A stretch of 64,000 nucleotides of DNA from Cunninghamia lanceolata. Taxonomy: Eukaryota; Streptophyta; Pinopsida; Cupressales; Cupressaceae. The stretch spans positions 2,852,001-2,916,000 of the forward strand of contig BSBN01000252.1 in assembly GCA_027924645.1 (NCBI GenBank), given 5' to 3'. The notes beneath the pieces were generated by a model that was given only the letters and a program-made list of their open reading frames with translations, was not told the origin of the DNA and made no database searches. The position numbers and the translations under genes are program-made. Of the stretch, positions 35,590-47,448 are shown piece by piece. The stretch's first letter is position 1. Each line of letters starts with the position of its first letter.

Positions 35590-36040
35590 TGATGAATTGT
35601 ATGTGCCTGCGTACTGGAAACTTCCTTCATATTCTAAACTGTCTACATACCCTATATCCACGGGATCAAGGCACATTACGATGAAAGATGAACATGATAA
35701 TATGTAGTTCTGGGTAGAGTGATGAGATAGGTCAAGGTGTTTGAGCTTGGGTAGGTGACATGATGATATCTTATGTACCTGAGTACTGGAAACTTCCTTC
35801 GTGTTCCAGACTGCCTACATACCCATATCCATGGGATCAAGGTACATTAAGATTGAGATGAGATGATATGTAGTTCTGGTTGTTTGATGATGTAGGATTG
35901 GATGAAGTGATAGGAGATGATGATATCTTATGTACCTAAGTACTGGATACTTCCTTCATATTCTAGACTGCCTACATACCCATATCCATGGGATCAAGGT
36001 ACCTTAAGATTGAGGTGAGGGGATATGTAGTTCTAGTTTG
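35590..36040. repeat. Three ~160-175 bp imperfect tandem repeats
   Basis: Copies centred near 35600, 35775 and 35932 share TACTGGAAACTTCCTTC, GACTGCCTACATACCC and CATGGGATCAAGGTAC. They lie in the non-coding 3' region of the Tat element. Confidence 0.85.
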
Positions 36041-36204
36041 TTTGATGATTGATAATGATTGTGTTGTCATTGTGGGGAATGATATATCCCTAGATCAACA
36101 CAAGGATGAAGGTGTCTAGTTTCAAAAATGAAACACTTTGTATAAGACATCTGGTCTGGTTTCGAGAGTATGACAATATGTATAAGACAACTAATATGAA
36201 TGAT

Positions 36205-36332
36205 GGATTGATTGATGTGTTTTTGTTTTTGTTTTTGTTTGAGATGGTTGAAGTGTGTTTGTTTTTGTTTGAGATGGTTGAAGTGTTTTTTTTTTGTTTG
36301 AAGTGTTTTTTTTTTTTTTTGAGATGGTTGAT
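36205..36332. repeat. GTTTTT-rich tandem repeats
   Basis: GAGATGGTTGAAGTG alternates with runs of GTTTTT or T. It is simple-sequence expansion with no coding role. Confidence 0.8.
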
Positions 36333-36439
36333 CAACTGCGAACAAGGATCCATTCCAAGACCTGGGTTAAGGAAAGAGTTGCCCCCATTTTGGTAGAGAT
36401 GTTATGATGGATGATTGACATAGGATAACTAACAATGAC

Positions 36440-36826
36440 ATGAATAACTTGACATAGGATAACGCTGACGGATGAACTAACATAGGATAAGCTGACGATT
36501 GACATGGATAACTTGACATAGGAAAAGTTGACGATGACATGGATAACTTGACATAGGATAAGCTGATGATGACATGGATAACTTGACATAGGATAAGCTG
36601 ACGATGACATGGATAACTTGATATAGGATAAGCTAATGATGACATGGATAACTTGACATAGGATAAGCTGACGATGACATGGATAACTTGACATAGGAAA
36701 AGCTGATGATGACATGGATAACTTGATATAGGATAAGCTGACGATGACATGGATAACTTGACATAGGATAAAGATGATGGACATTGATAACTTGACATAG
36801 GATAATGATGATGGACATTGACAAAT
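36440..36826. repeat. 35 bp tandem repeat array, about 11 units
   Basis: The unit has ACTTGACATAGGATAAGCTG then ATGATGACATGGATA. Unit starts at 36511, 36546, 36581, 36616, 36651, 36686, 36721 and 36756 are exactly 35 bp apart, with more diverged units at both ends. Since 35 is not a multiple of three, all three minus frames stay open and encode similar repeated peptides; these are not genes. Confidence 0.93.
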
Positions 36827-37122
36827 TTCCAAGCTAGTCTAGATAGGGACATGGAAATGCAAAAAGGTCAATGGTTTTATTATGGATGGCTAGATGAAGT
36901 TTATTATGAAATGGACATGGAATGAACAAGCTTGGTAGATGATGGATGTCGACTCTACACATAGCACCTATTTGCCAGGTTTTCACTATGGTACTTATCC
37001 AAGGCACCTGTTTACCAGGTTTTCACCAGAGGACGGATTTTTTTTTTTTCTTTTTGTTTTTATTTTTTATTTTTATTTTTTTTGGATATATTTTTGATTG
37101 TTTTGACATGGATACTCTGAGG

Positions 37123-37541
37123 ATCAAGCAAAGAACTTCTTGAGATGAACACTATTGAGTGGCTCATCTAAAGGAATGCCTTCAGTTGTTGCTAAAGTAT
37201 AAGCTCCTAATCTGTATGATGCTGTGATAACAAAGGGTCCTAACCAATTAGGCTCAAACTTGCCCTTCTTTTCTTGATCTGCTTAATTTCTTTGATTTTC
37301 CTTTAAGACAAGATCACCAACTTGAAACTGTCTTTCTTTGATCTTCTTGTTATAGTTGCATCAGAGGTAGTTTTGATAGACATGGAGATGATTAAGCCTG
37401 GCAAGGTGCCTCTCATCTAGTAGTTCTAGCTCAGCTAATCTAGAAGTGTGGTACTCCTCTCCATCAATCAAGTGTTGCATGAATACTCTAAGGGATGGGA
37501 TCTCAACCTCTATAGGTAGAATGGCTTCAGAACCATAGACT
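37123..37541 (-). pseudogene. pol: Tat integrase, C-terminal part
   Basis: Minus frame from the Copia insertion point: VYGSEAILPIEVEIPSLRV, then RQFQVGDLVLK and KGKFEPNWLGPFVI, and the ending PLNSVHLKKFFA before a TGA at 37123-37125. This is the typical end of Tat-lineage integrases. The upstream part is at 44689-45480. The last 5 bases (37537-37541, AGACT) are one copy of the Copia target duplication. Confidence 0.9.
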
Positions 37542-38875
37542 TGTTGGAAATAGACTGGACAACTAAGAAGGGGAGGTGAATCAGTTGTCACACAATATAA
37601 ACTTTTTCTGCTTTTAACATCCTTTATTATCTTACTACCAGATTAATGATGTAAACAATAAAGCATAGATCAACAACATAAGAGCAGAAACATAATCAAC
37701 ACACTTGACACCAAGATTTTGACGTGGAAACCTGGTTAAGGGAAAAACCACGGTGGGGGTTAACCCACAAAGATTTGTACCCTATTAAAAGTACTTTAGA
37801 AAAATAGAAGGCACATGCCTTTGGGTGCACTGCCCAGAGTTCACTGCTCAAAAAGGGAGGCTCACTGCCTACATAATTTATTTAGAACAGAATGAATTAA
37901 CTAAGAAATAGCATCTACTTCATGCCTGGTTCAGTTTTAATGAATGCTCAAAAACTTCTATTTTGCCCCGAATTCTTCTTTACCAACATCACACTCTATA
38001 CTGCTCTCGCTCCTTTTCTTCTATGCTCTACTTCTGATCCTTTTTTTGAATTTGATCTATTTTTCTCAAGGATGATATTTAACAACTCTTCAACAAGTAT
38101 TTATACACTTCATCCATCTTAGAATGATCAACAAGGTTGGCCAAACTTAACACAGATCTTTATACTGTCAGCCAATCATAGCTAAGACTTGAATCTTCCT
38201 CTATTAACACGCCATGCTTCATAAAGTGATCTTTAGATCATCCACAACACGCTAGGAACATCCGGTCAGCCAAGACTGGGAAGAATAGCAACAACCAAGA
38301 GGAAAACTTCAATCACAAGCTCCTTTGTCAATGCAGACCACCAACATAATAGCCACACAATCCAAAGACCACCACAAGTACAATTAAGTCAATAGGAACA
38401 GCCACACCACTTCGCATCACCAGAATCATTTGCATCTTCACACTGAACCTCAAGAACACACACACTGCCATGACTGTCATACTAAAAAGATTGTTTCTGG
38501 ACCTCCAAACCACGAATCACTCAAGTTGCGGGAACACACCAACATCCCAGACATGCCTCTAGATCCGTAGATCACAATATGCTCATACCGGACCAATCCG
38601 GACCAACTTCTTGCCACTCTGTCATTACAGAACAACTGCAAAAACTTGTTCTACTTAGAGGGCCATAACTTCACCAAATCTTCATGTGGACCTCTCAAAT
38701 CTCAACTAGAGAAACAATAGACAACCCTATACAAACCCTTTAATCTACATACTCTGATCTTCACCTTACTGGAAATACTAATCTCTCCTCTGCACTATCT
38801 TCATTGTTTCTGACAAAAAGATATGTTGACATCAATGACAACACATCAGGCACATATTTGCAACAATCTCCCCCT
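37542..38875 (-). mobile_element. Copia element 1, 3' LTR
   Basis: Starts TGTTGGAAATAGAC on the plus strand and ends TTTGCAACA; near-identical partner at 43368-44688. TATA box on the minus strand at 38098-38105. Confidence 0.95.
38098..38105 (-). promoter_or_regulatory. TATA box of Copia element 1, 3' LTR
   Basis: Minus-strand TATAAATA; kept at 43923-43930 in the other LTR and at 61511-61518 in Copia element 2. Confidence 0.65.
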
Positions 38876-38890
38876 TTGTCACTGATGGCA
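38876..38890 (-). other. Copia element 1 polypurine tract
   Basis: Minus strand GACAAAGGGGGAGAT directly before the LTR start TGTTGCAAATATG. Confidence 0.85.
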
Positions 38891-39462
38891 AGATATGATA
38901 TGAAAAACTGATTCAACCATCAAGACAAGAACTTCTCCCTCTTTCTCCTATCACACCTGCAACCACTTTCTTCACTGCTCCCCCTTTCACCAATAACTAC
39001 TTACTGCAAAGTTTTTCACAGACTTCGCACATATTTGCAATCATCTCTTCCCCTTTTTATTTTAAATTGATCTCCAACATTTGCATACTGACTACTCCTT
39101 AGAGTAGTATTTTCTCAACATCAATCCGGATCTCAAGATATGACTGAGAATTCCACCGGACTGATGCACCTTAGTGCATCTTAGTTCTGATTCGGAGGGG
39201 TAATAGCCCCTAACTTCTCTTTGAGATATTCAAAGGTATCCTTGGGAAGAGGCTTAGTGAAGATATATGCAAACTCCAACTTAACTTCATTCTCATTTAC
39301 CTTTACTCTCAAGAAATGAAACTTGATAGATATATGCTTTGTTTTTTAATGCAACACTAGGTTCTTTGAGATACTTATTGCACTAGAATTATCACAAAAG
39401 ATTGTGAATGGCTCCTTAAACACAACTCTAATGTCCTTCAACATTTGCTTCATCCATAGAAC

Positions 39463-40372
39463 CTAAGTACAATTATTTGCTATTGCTATATATTCTACTT
39501 TTGCAGTAGACAGAGATATTGCCTCTTGCTTTTTGCCCATACAATAGACCAATCTTCTTCCCAAGAAAAAGGCACCACCACTAGTACTTTTTATGTCATC
39601 CACATCTCCTGCCCAATCAGCATCTGTATATACATGAAGAGTAAAGTCATTATCTTTTGAATACCACAATCCATAATCAATTGTCCCCTTGAGATATCTA
39701 AAAATTCTTTTGACTGCCACAATATGGGATTCTTTTGGATCAGATTGAAATCTAGCAACAAGTCGAATGACATTCATGATGTCAGGTTTGGTCTGGGTCA
39801 GATAGAGAAATCCTCCAATCGTTGATCTATACCTTTTTCTGATTTGCCTTGGGTGAATCATCATCTTTAATTAACTTACATCTGGTTACCATAGGTGTAC
39901 CTACTAGCTTTGAATCTTCCATTCCAAACTTCATCAGCAATTCTTTCACATACTTGGACTGAGATATAAAGATACCTTTGTCGGACTGAACAATTTGCAT
40001 ACCTAGGAAGAAATTCATCTCTCTAAACATTGACATTTCAAATTCACTTTTCATTTGGTCAGCAAATGCTTTGCACATACATTCATTTCCACCAAAAATG
40101 ATATCATCAACAAAGACCTCAACAATCAGGATGTCCTCATGATTATTCTTGAAGTAAAGATTACTATTAGCAGTACCTTTGCTAAAGCCTACCTTAAGCA
40201 AATATTTGTCCAATCTTGCATACCAGGCTCTTGGATCTTGCTTGAGTCCATACAAGGCTTTTCTCAGTCTACAAACCATGTCACCTAGATCAGACAACTG
40301 AAATCCTTCTAGCTTCTCAATGTAGACTTCTTCCTCCAAATCTCCATTCAGGAATGTTGATTTGACATCCAT
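39463..40372 (-). pseudogene. pol: Copia element 1 reverse transcriptase (C-terminal) and RNase H
   Basis: Continues the RT begun at the end of the integrase ORF. Signs: [39 protein letters not shown], the catalytic [29 protein letters not shown]; after a frameshift near 39850 the RNase H part SLVARFQSDPKESH-like and YTDADWAGDVDD with STAKVEY. A TAG sits exactly before MDVKS where glutamine is usual. The sequence stops in RNase H near 39463, with the tail decayed below. Copies RNA to DNA in the virus-like particle. Confidence 0.93.
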
Positions 40373-41800
40373 CTAATACAATTTAAAATCTTTAAAAGAA
40401 ACAAATGCAAGAAACAATCTGACTGCATCTATTCTTGCCACCGGAGCAAAAGTTTCTTCAAAATCAATTCCTTCTACTTGAGAATAGCCTTTGCATACCA
40501 ACCTTGCTTTGTTTCTTACAACTTCACCATCTTCATTTAGTTTATTCTGGAAGACCCATTTGGTTCCAATTACATTTTTGTCCTCTGGTCTAGGAACAAG
40601 ATCCCAAGTGTGGTTCTTTTCAATTTGCATTAATTCTTCTTCCATTGCTTTTACCCAATTTTCATCAATGCAGGTTTCACCAACTAATTTAGGTTCAATC
40701 CTTGAAATCAAAGAAATCTCTTCTTGATCTTCAGCAACTCTTTTTTTAGTTTGAACACCTTTATTTCTATCTCCTATGATTTGATCTCCAGGATGATTCA
40801 TTCTTACATGCCTGGGGGTTTTGGGAATTGCTTGGGCTTCTGTTTCTTGAGCTTGTTCCTCAACATCTATACTAATTCCTTGAGTCTCTGGAGTTTCTGG
40901 ATCAATCTGCATCTGAGTCATAGTTTGAACTAACCTTCCTTGACTTTGACTTTCATTTTGATCATCTGAATCATATCCGCAGAATCTAGAATGTCCTACC
41001 TTGCTCTCATCAACTCTAACATTAGCACTTTCAACAATCTTTTTCAACCTCTTGTTAAAGCACCGGTAAGCCTTACTTTGAGTAGAGTATCCCAAAAATA
41101 TTCCCTCATCACTTCTTGCATCAAATTTGCCTAAATCATCATCTCTTTTGATATAGCATTTACTACCAAAAACTCTGAAATATCTCACAGTAGGATGACC
41201 AAACCATAGTTCATAAGGGGTCTTACCAGAATTGCCTCTGATATGCACCCGGTTAAGAGTGTAGATAGCAGTACTTACAGCTTATCTCCAATAAACTTGA
41301 GGAACATTTGTTTCCATCATCATGGTCTTGGCAGCTTCTGGAATGGTCCGGTTCTTTCTTTCCATAACTCCATTTTTTTGGGGAGTCCTAGGAGCAGATA
41401 ACTATCTTTTTATGCCATGCTTTTCACAGAAAGCATCAAACTCATGGGAAGTAAATTCTCCACCTCTATCGGATCTCAGACATTTCAATTTTTCACCAAC
41501 TTCATTTTCCACCATCACTTTGAACACCTTAAATTTTTCAAGAGCTTCTAATTTTTCTTTTAGGAAGGTTACCCACATCATCCTGGAGTAGTCATCTATC
41601 AGCAACATGAAATATCTATCTCCTTGCACACTCCTAATTCTAGCAAGACCACAGAGATCAGTATGTACCAGTTCTAATCATCCATTTGAAACTTGTTCCT
41701 TACTTTTGAATGAAATTTTGCTCTGTTTCCCCAATTGACATTCTCTACACATGTTATTAGGTTTCACAAGTTTTGGAAGATCTCTCATAGCCTGAGTGGT
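40373..41800 (-). pseudogene. pol: Copia element 1 integrase and RT N-terminus
   Basis: Starts with the CRECQLGKQSK zinc-region remnant and LVHTDLCG, then FMLLIDDYSRMMWVTFLKEK, CLRSDRGGEF and ERKNRT, giving the D, D, E catalytic residues. ORF 41248-40373 continues with [39 protein letters not shown], a variable linker, and the RT beginning: [20 protein letters not shown] and [19 protein letters not shown]. Stops at about 41400 and 41285 and a TAG at the end break it. Confidence 0.92.
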
Positions 41801-41901
41801 ACTTATTTTGACAATATTATCAAAATTCACATGACACATCCTCCTATGCCATAACCAACTTTGATCTATCTAAGAAATCAAACAGCTTTTGCCAGAGCTA
41901 C

Positions 41902-42225
41902 TTAAATGAAAAATGTTACCTCTAGTTTGAGTACCAGATGCAATTTCAATTCCGGAACTCTCCAAGATTTTGCACTTTCTGTCTTTGAATCAAAGATCAT
42001 AACCTTTATCAGCAACTGTCCAACACTAAGAAGATTATGTTTCAGTCCTTCCACATACAAAACATCATTGGTGTTGTTCTTACCATCAAAAGAGATGGAT
42101 CCTCTGCCACAGATTCTACCAGCTGAGTTATCTCCAAATTTCACAAGCCCACCTTCATAATTCTCAAAATTCACAAACTTACTCTTGTCTCCAGTCATAT
42201 GATGAGAACATCCACTATCAATCAC
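41902..42225 (-). pseudogene. pol: Copia element 1 aspartic protease
   Basis: MIDSGCSHHMTGDKSKFVNF holds the D-S-G active site. It is followed by FGDNSAGRICGRGSI and GLKHNLLSVGQL, as expected for a Copia protease leading to the pre-integrase region. It cuts the polyprotein. Confidence 0.92.
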
Positions 42226-42414
42226 CCATTCATCTTTCTCAATAACCTAAGAAGCCAAGGCACTTTCCATATTTGCATAGCTAGCAGATTCAATAGACAC
42301 CAGATCTTCTTCTTTGATGGCAATGAACACCCAATCATTTTTAGGGGAACCCCCATGATCAGATTCATCATTTGTGACTCCTTCTCCAGTTTCTTGGACA
42401 TAGTAACATTTGTT

Positions 42415-43311
42415 CTAATTTTGATATCTACTAAGGTTTGGTTTTGAAAACCTCTCCAGACATCTTGAGGCAAAATAACCAATCTTATTACAAGCAAAAC
42501 ATTTGAGTGGCAATTTTCCTTCATACTTATCGGATCCTCTTGGCAATATTTTGGTGAGAAGAGCTTCAAGATCAGCAGTTTCAAGTTCAATATCTTCAAG
42601 ATCCTTCCGTGTCTTCACTAATCTATTTGATCTTGCAGAAGATCTTTCACCCGGATCATATCTTTGTTATCCATATACAATAGCCTTAAATGCAGATTCG
42701 GACTTGGGAAGAGAATCACCAAACTCACTTAATTCAAAAGCTTAAAATTTGCCAACCAGATGATCTCTTGTAACATCTAAGACAGTCCTAATCTCCTCTA
42801 TAGCAGCAACCTTGTGTTTGTATGAATCAGGTAAAGATCTGAGTACTTTTGATACAATCTCTAATTCTTCCAAGGTTCCACTAGCACACCTGATACCACA
42901 CACAAGTTCATTTATCTTTTGCATGTAGATTGTGATGTTTTTATCTTCGCTCATCCTCATAGTTTCAAATTTTCCTCTCAGACTTTGTAGCTTGGCACAT
43001 TTGACATATTTATCACCTTCATACAGATATTCCAACTTTTTCCAGATTTCATAAGCAGTTTTTAGACCAAAGACATTTGTCATTTCTGAATTAGTCAGGG
43101 CACTCAACAAGGCTTCTTTAGCTCGAAGGTTATTTTTAGCATCTTTGACTTGATCTGGAGTTGAAGGACCTTTCTCCGGAGGTTTATACTCAACACTGGT
43201 TATCGCCCAATAGGCATCGCCCATGCATTGTAAATGGCACTCCATGCGATTCTTCCAAACAAAATAATTTGTTCCATCAAATCTCGGACTATCCTTCTTG
43301 TAGGTCGACAT
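42415..43311 (-). pseudogene. gag: Copia element 1 gag
   Basis: An ATG at 43311 begins MSTYKKDSPRFDGTNYFVWK, followed by YEIWKKLEYLYEGDKYVKCA, LQSLRGKFETMRMSEDKNI and LRSLPDSYKHKVAAIEE, the helical gag core. After a shift near 42740 the zinc knuckle reads CFACNKIGYFASRC: a tyrosine replaces the zinc-binding histidine of CX2CX4HX4C. It starts 42 bp after the primer site. Confidence 0.93.
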
Positions 43312-43352
43312 CTTGGATCTCGTCAAGCGGTCAGGCTTTTATAAGAGGATCT

Positions 43353-43365
43353 GGCTCTGATACCA
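43353..43365 (-). other. Copia element 1 primer-binding site
   Basis: Minus-strand TGGTATCAGAGCC, complementary to initiator tRNA-Met, two bases inside the LTR edge. Confidence 0.93.
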
Positions 43366-43367
43366 AT

Positions 43368-44688
43368 TGTTGGAAATAGACCAAACAACTGAGAGGGGGG
43401 GTGAATCAGTTGTCACACAATATAAACTTTTTCTACTTTTAACCTCCTTTATTATCTTACTACTAGATTAATCATGTAAACAATAAAGCATAGATCAACA
43501 ACATAATAGCAGAAACATAATCAACACACTTGACACCAAGATTTTGACGTGGAAACCTGGTTAAGGGAAAAACCATGGTGGGGGTTAACCCACAAAGATT
43601 TGTACCCTGTTAAAAGTACTTTAGAAAAATAGAAGGCACATGCCTTCGGCTGCACTGCCCAGAGCTCACTACTCAAAAAGGGAGGCTCACTGCCTACAGA
43701 ATTTATTTAGAACCAAATGAATTAACTGAGAAATAGCATCTACTTCATGCCTGGTTCAGTTTCAGTGAATGCTCAAAAACTTCTACTTTTCCCTGAATTC
43801 TTCTTTACCAACTTCACACTCTATACTGCTCTCGCTCCTTTTCTTCTCTGCTCTGCTTTTGATCCTTTATTAGAATTTGATCTATTTTTCTCAAGGATGA
43901 TATTTAACAACTCTTCAACAAGTATTTATACACTTCATGCATCTTGGAATGATCAACAAGGTTGGCCAAACTTAATGCAGATCTTTATATTGTCGGCCAA
44001 TCATAGCTAAGACTTGAATCTTCCTCTATTAACACGCCATGCTTCATAAAGTGGTCTTTAGATCATCCACAACACACTAGGAACATCCAGTCGGCCAAGA
44101 CTGGGAAGAACAGCAACAACCAAGAGGAAAACTTCATTCACAAGCTCCTTTGTCAATGTGGACCACCAACACAACAGCCACATGATCCAGAGACCACCAC
44201 AAGCACAATTAAGTCAACAAGAATAGCCACACCACTTCGTATCACCAGAATCATTTGCATCTTCACACTGAACCTCAAGAACACACACTGCCATGACTTT
44301 CATACTAAAAAGATTGCTTTCAGACCTCCAAACCACGAACCACTCGAGTTAAGGGAACACACCAACATCCCATACATGCCTCTAGATTCGTAAATCACAA
44401 TATGCTCATACTAGACCAATCCAGACCAACTTCTTGCCACTCTGTCATTATAAAACAACTACAGAAACCTATTCTACTCAGAGGGCCATAACTTCGCCAA
44501 ATCTTCATGCGAACCTCTCAAATCTCAAATGGAGCAACAATAGACAACCCTATACAAACCCTTTAATCTGTATACTCTGATCTTCACCTTACTAGAAATA
44601 CTAATCACTCCTCTGAACTGTCTTCACTGTTTCTGACAGAAAGATATGTTGACATCAATGACAACACATCAGGCACATATTTGCAACA
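43368..44688 (-). mobile_element. Copia element 1, 5' LTR
   Basis: Partner of 37542-38875. Ends TTGCAACA at 44688, followed by the target duplication AGACT. TATA box on the minus strand at 43923-43930. Confidence 0.95.
43923..43930 (-). promoter_or_regulatory. TATA box of Copia element 1, 5' LTR
   Basis: Minus-strand TATAAATA at the position equivalent to 38098. This is the copy that would drive the element's transcript. Confidence 0.65.
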
Positions 44689-45480
44689 AGACTAGGGCAT
44701 AGGGTGTTGCACCATTTGGTGTTCCGATACTAGTGCGATAGGCCCATAAGGTGGGATTGAGTTGCAGGTGCCAATCACGACCAGCTTCATTGACCATTTT
44801 CTTGAGGATTTTGAGAATGGTTTTATTGGAAGCCTCGGCTTAGCCGTTACTCTACGGATAGTAGGGAGTGGAAAAGCAATGTTGGATATTGGATTGGGTG
44901 CACAAGGCATGGACATCTTGATTCTTGAATGGTCTCCCATTATCAGTGACAATAGCTTAGGGGATACCATACCAGCAAATGAGGTAGTTAAGGATAAACT
45001 TGGCTATTTGTTTGTCGATGATATAAGTCATGGGAATGGCTTCAACCCACTTCATGAAGTACTCAGTGGCGGTAATGATAAATTTATGGCCATTAGATGA
45101 GGATGGGTGGATTTGTCCTACGAGGTTGAGACCCCATTGTGAAAAAGGCCATGGAGTTGTCACAGGTTGTAGTTCATGAGCTGGTGCGTGAATCAAATCT
45201 CCATGTTGCTGGCATTGTAGACACTTCTTAGCAAACTGTAAAGCATCTTGTTCTATGGTAGGCCAGTAATAACCTATTCTGAGTATCTTTTTAGTGAGGT
45301 TAGGACTGGTAGAATGTGCACCATAGACACCTTCGTGTATGTCTCATAAGGTAGCATCGACTTCTTCCACGTTAAGACATTGTAAGAGGATACCATCAAG
45401 ACTCCAGCGATATAGTGTATCACCCAGAATGGTGTATCGGGAGGATCGACGGATAAAGGTTTTGTGTTGGTTTGTAGATA
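44689..45480 (-). pseudogene. pol: Tat integrase, N-terminal zinc region and catalytic core
   Basis: From 45480: the zinc region with VYGAHS and CLQCQQHGD (HHCC type) preceded by the YYWPT motif, then PWPFSQWGLNLVGQ, SNGHKFIITATEYFMKWVEA (first catalytic acid is Asn/Glu-altered: the usual D of 'G.DL' reads N), WYGIP, and after that the core end with AYRTSIGTP before the Copia insertion. The C-terminal remainder is at 37123-37541. Several stops occur. Confidence 0.9.
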
Positions 45481-45599
45481 GCTCAAAGGGAAAGGTGCCA
45501 TGTTTAAGGTATTCATAGATATCTTTGTACCATGGGGAATTGGGACCAACAAGTTCACAAATAATTTCAGTAGTTGGAACATCGACGACTGGCATCAAT

Positions 45600-45998
45600 A
45601 ATTGCTCGATCAAGAATTCACATTTCTGTGTGTTTGCAGGCATGTCTATAAGTGACCCTATAGAGGCCATAGAGTCTGCAGCTTTGTTATGCTCTCTTGG
45701 AATTTGCTCAAAAGTGACAATAGAAAAGTGTGGTTTGTAGGCATCCACTAGTTGCTTGTAGGGGACCAGCTTTCCATCTTTTGTTTGGTACTCATTTGTG
45801 ACTTGTCAAATGACTAGTTGTGAGTCTCCATATACCTGTAGTTCTTTGATTTCCCATTGGACTGATGTATGGAGACCTATGAGGAGTGCTCCATACTCAA
45901 CTATGTTGTTAGTGCAAGGAAATGCTAGCCGATATGACTTTGGGATATAGTTATTTTGTGGTGTGATAAAAAGGATGTCGGCCCCTGATCCATGCTGT
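45600..45998 (-). pseudogene. pol: Second RNase H (archaeal type) of the Tat element
   Basis: Between the Gypsy RNase H and integrase. Signs: GSGADILFITPQ, NNIVEYGALLIGL, LQVYGDSQLVI, YKPHFSIVTFEQIPREHNKA and AADSMASIGS. The acidic residues in EYGAL, YGDSQ and AAD are present; the first (usually DGS) is lost in GSGAD. This domain defines Tat-lineage elements and was acquired in addition to the usual RNase H. One stop lies at about 45810. Confidence 0.88.
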
Positions 45999-46024
45999 GT
46001 GTAGGAACCATCAAAATATAATTT

Positions 46025-46698
46025 CTACATTATTGAGGTAGAAAGAGTGAAGAGATTCTCATCTGGAAAGTCAAATACCATAGGATGTACATCTGTCATG
46101 GGTGCTTCTACTAGTTGATCTTCTAGGGCTTGTCCCTTGATTGCTTTACAATCCACATACTCAATGTCAAACTCACTAAGGATCATGACCCATTTAGCTA
46201 GTATACCTATGAGAGCTACTTTTTCTAGTAGATACCTCAATGGATCAATTTTGGCTATTAGATTTGTGTGTTGGTTTAGCATAGAATGCCGCAACTTTTG
46301 GGAAGCGAACACTAAGGCTAAACAAGCTCTTTCCATAGGTGAATAATTGAGTTCATAACCCACCAAGGTTCAACTAATAGAATAGATTGCATGCTCTTTT
46401 CCTGACTCATCATGTTGTGCTAGAAGAGCCCCTAGGGTTGCAGTTGTAGTTGAGATGTACAAGATCAAAGGCCTATCAGTGACTGGTGGCACCAAGACAG
46501 GAGGTGTAGCTAGATATTCCTTGAGCTGATCAAATGTTGCTTGACACTTAGCATCCCATTGAAATGAGACATCCTTTCAAAGTAAGTGTTAAAATGGTTG
46601 ACATTTATCCGCTAGCTGTGAGATAAATCGCCTAATGGATTGTAACCTTCTTTGAAGGTTCCTTAATGCTTTCAGATTCTTTGGTGGAGGCATCTCCA
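46025..46698 (-). pseudogene. pol: Tat RT connection and first RNase H
   Basis: Signs: FDQLKEYLATPPVLVPPV (connection), LYISTTTATLGALLAQHDES (RNase H start, first acid changed to serine), then NYSPMERACLALVFASQKLR, FDIEYVDCKAIKGQALEDQL. Degrades the RNA strand during copying. Stops near 46372 and 46575 break it. Confidence 0.88.
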
Positions 46699-47445
46699 CT
46701 ATAGACTTGACTTTTCTTGATCTACTTTAATGCCTCTGCAAGATACGATGTATCCCAACAGTTTTCCTAGGGTTACCTCGAAGACACACTTCTTTGGATT
46801 GAGTTTTACTTGATATTTTTCTAGTTTGTCAAAGATTTGTCCTAGAACCTGTATGTGATCTGCCCTAGAAGACTTTTCTAGTGTGTCATCAACATAGTCC
46901 TCCATTATGTGATGAAAGAGATCATGGAATATCACTGTCATTGCTCTTTGATAGGTTGCACCTGCATTTTTAAGACCAAATGGCATGATGCACCAACAGT
47001 AGGTACCCCAAGGATAAGTAAAAGTAGTTTTATGTTGATCTTCTTCTGCTATCATTATCTGATTGTAGCCAGAAAATCCATCCATTAGAGAAAGCATTTC
47101 ATGACCAGCAGTCAAGTCTACTATGAGATCAATGTTTGGCAATGGAAAGTCATCTTTGGGACATTCTTTGTTAAGATATATGAAGTTGGAACACATGTAG
47201 ATGCCACCATTTGGTTTAGCCACAAGTACAATATTTGAGGCCCATTCTGGATAATCAATAGGCTTGATAAATTTTGCATCTAGCAACTTCTATATTTCAA
47301 CTTTCACCAAGAGAGTGATCTGTGGGTGCATCTTTCTTAGCTTTTGTTTGATTGGTTTAGCTTTTGGATCAATTGTGAGATAGTGAACTACTAGTGAAGG
47401 GTCCAACCCTGGCATATCAGCATAGGTCCACATAAATTTGATAGT
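46699..47445 (-). pseudogene. pol: Tat reverse transcriptase
   Basis: The lead-in MPGLDPSLVVHYLTIDP is typical of Tat RT. It is followed by FIKPIDYPEWASNIVLVAKP, PLPNIDLIVDLTAGHEMLSL, MDGFSGYNQI, CIMPFGLKNAGATYQRAM and the catalytic box DYVDD, then FDKLEKYQVKLNPKKCVFEV. A TAG before KLLDAKF is the main break; the core of about 195 residues is otherwise open. It is preceded by the G-patch ORF and followed by RNase H in the same direction. Confidence 0.94.
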
Positions 47446-47448
47446 TCT

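Larger units (their letters stand above)
37542..44688 (-). mobile_element. Ty1/Copia retrotransposon, complete structure, inserted in Tat integrase
   Basis: LTRs 37542-38875 (1,334 bp) and 43368-44688 (1,321 bp) with perfect 5 bp target duplication AGACT at 37537-37541 and 44689-44693. Primer site at 43353-43365 and polypurine tract at 38876-38890 show minus orientation. Coding order is gag, protease, integrase, RT, RNase H, the Copia order. It lies between the two halves of the Tat integrase. Its coding frames have several stops and shifts, so it is dead, but it is the best preserved element here. Confidence 0.95.

Noticed and set aside
36332..36852. Three overlapping minus-strand ORFs with repeated peptides, and the idea of a CRISPR-like array.
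   Set aside because: They are reading frames of the 35 bp tandem repeat. Units are contiguous with no unique spacers, and the context is a plant retroelement.
44692..44970. Open frame of 92 codons beside the Copia LTR.
   Set aside because: It is a shadow in another frame of the Tat integrase core; the true frame continues into VYGSEAILP on the other side of the Copia insertion.
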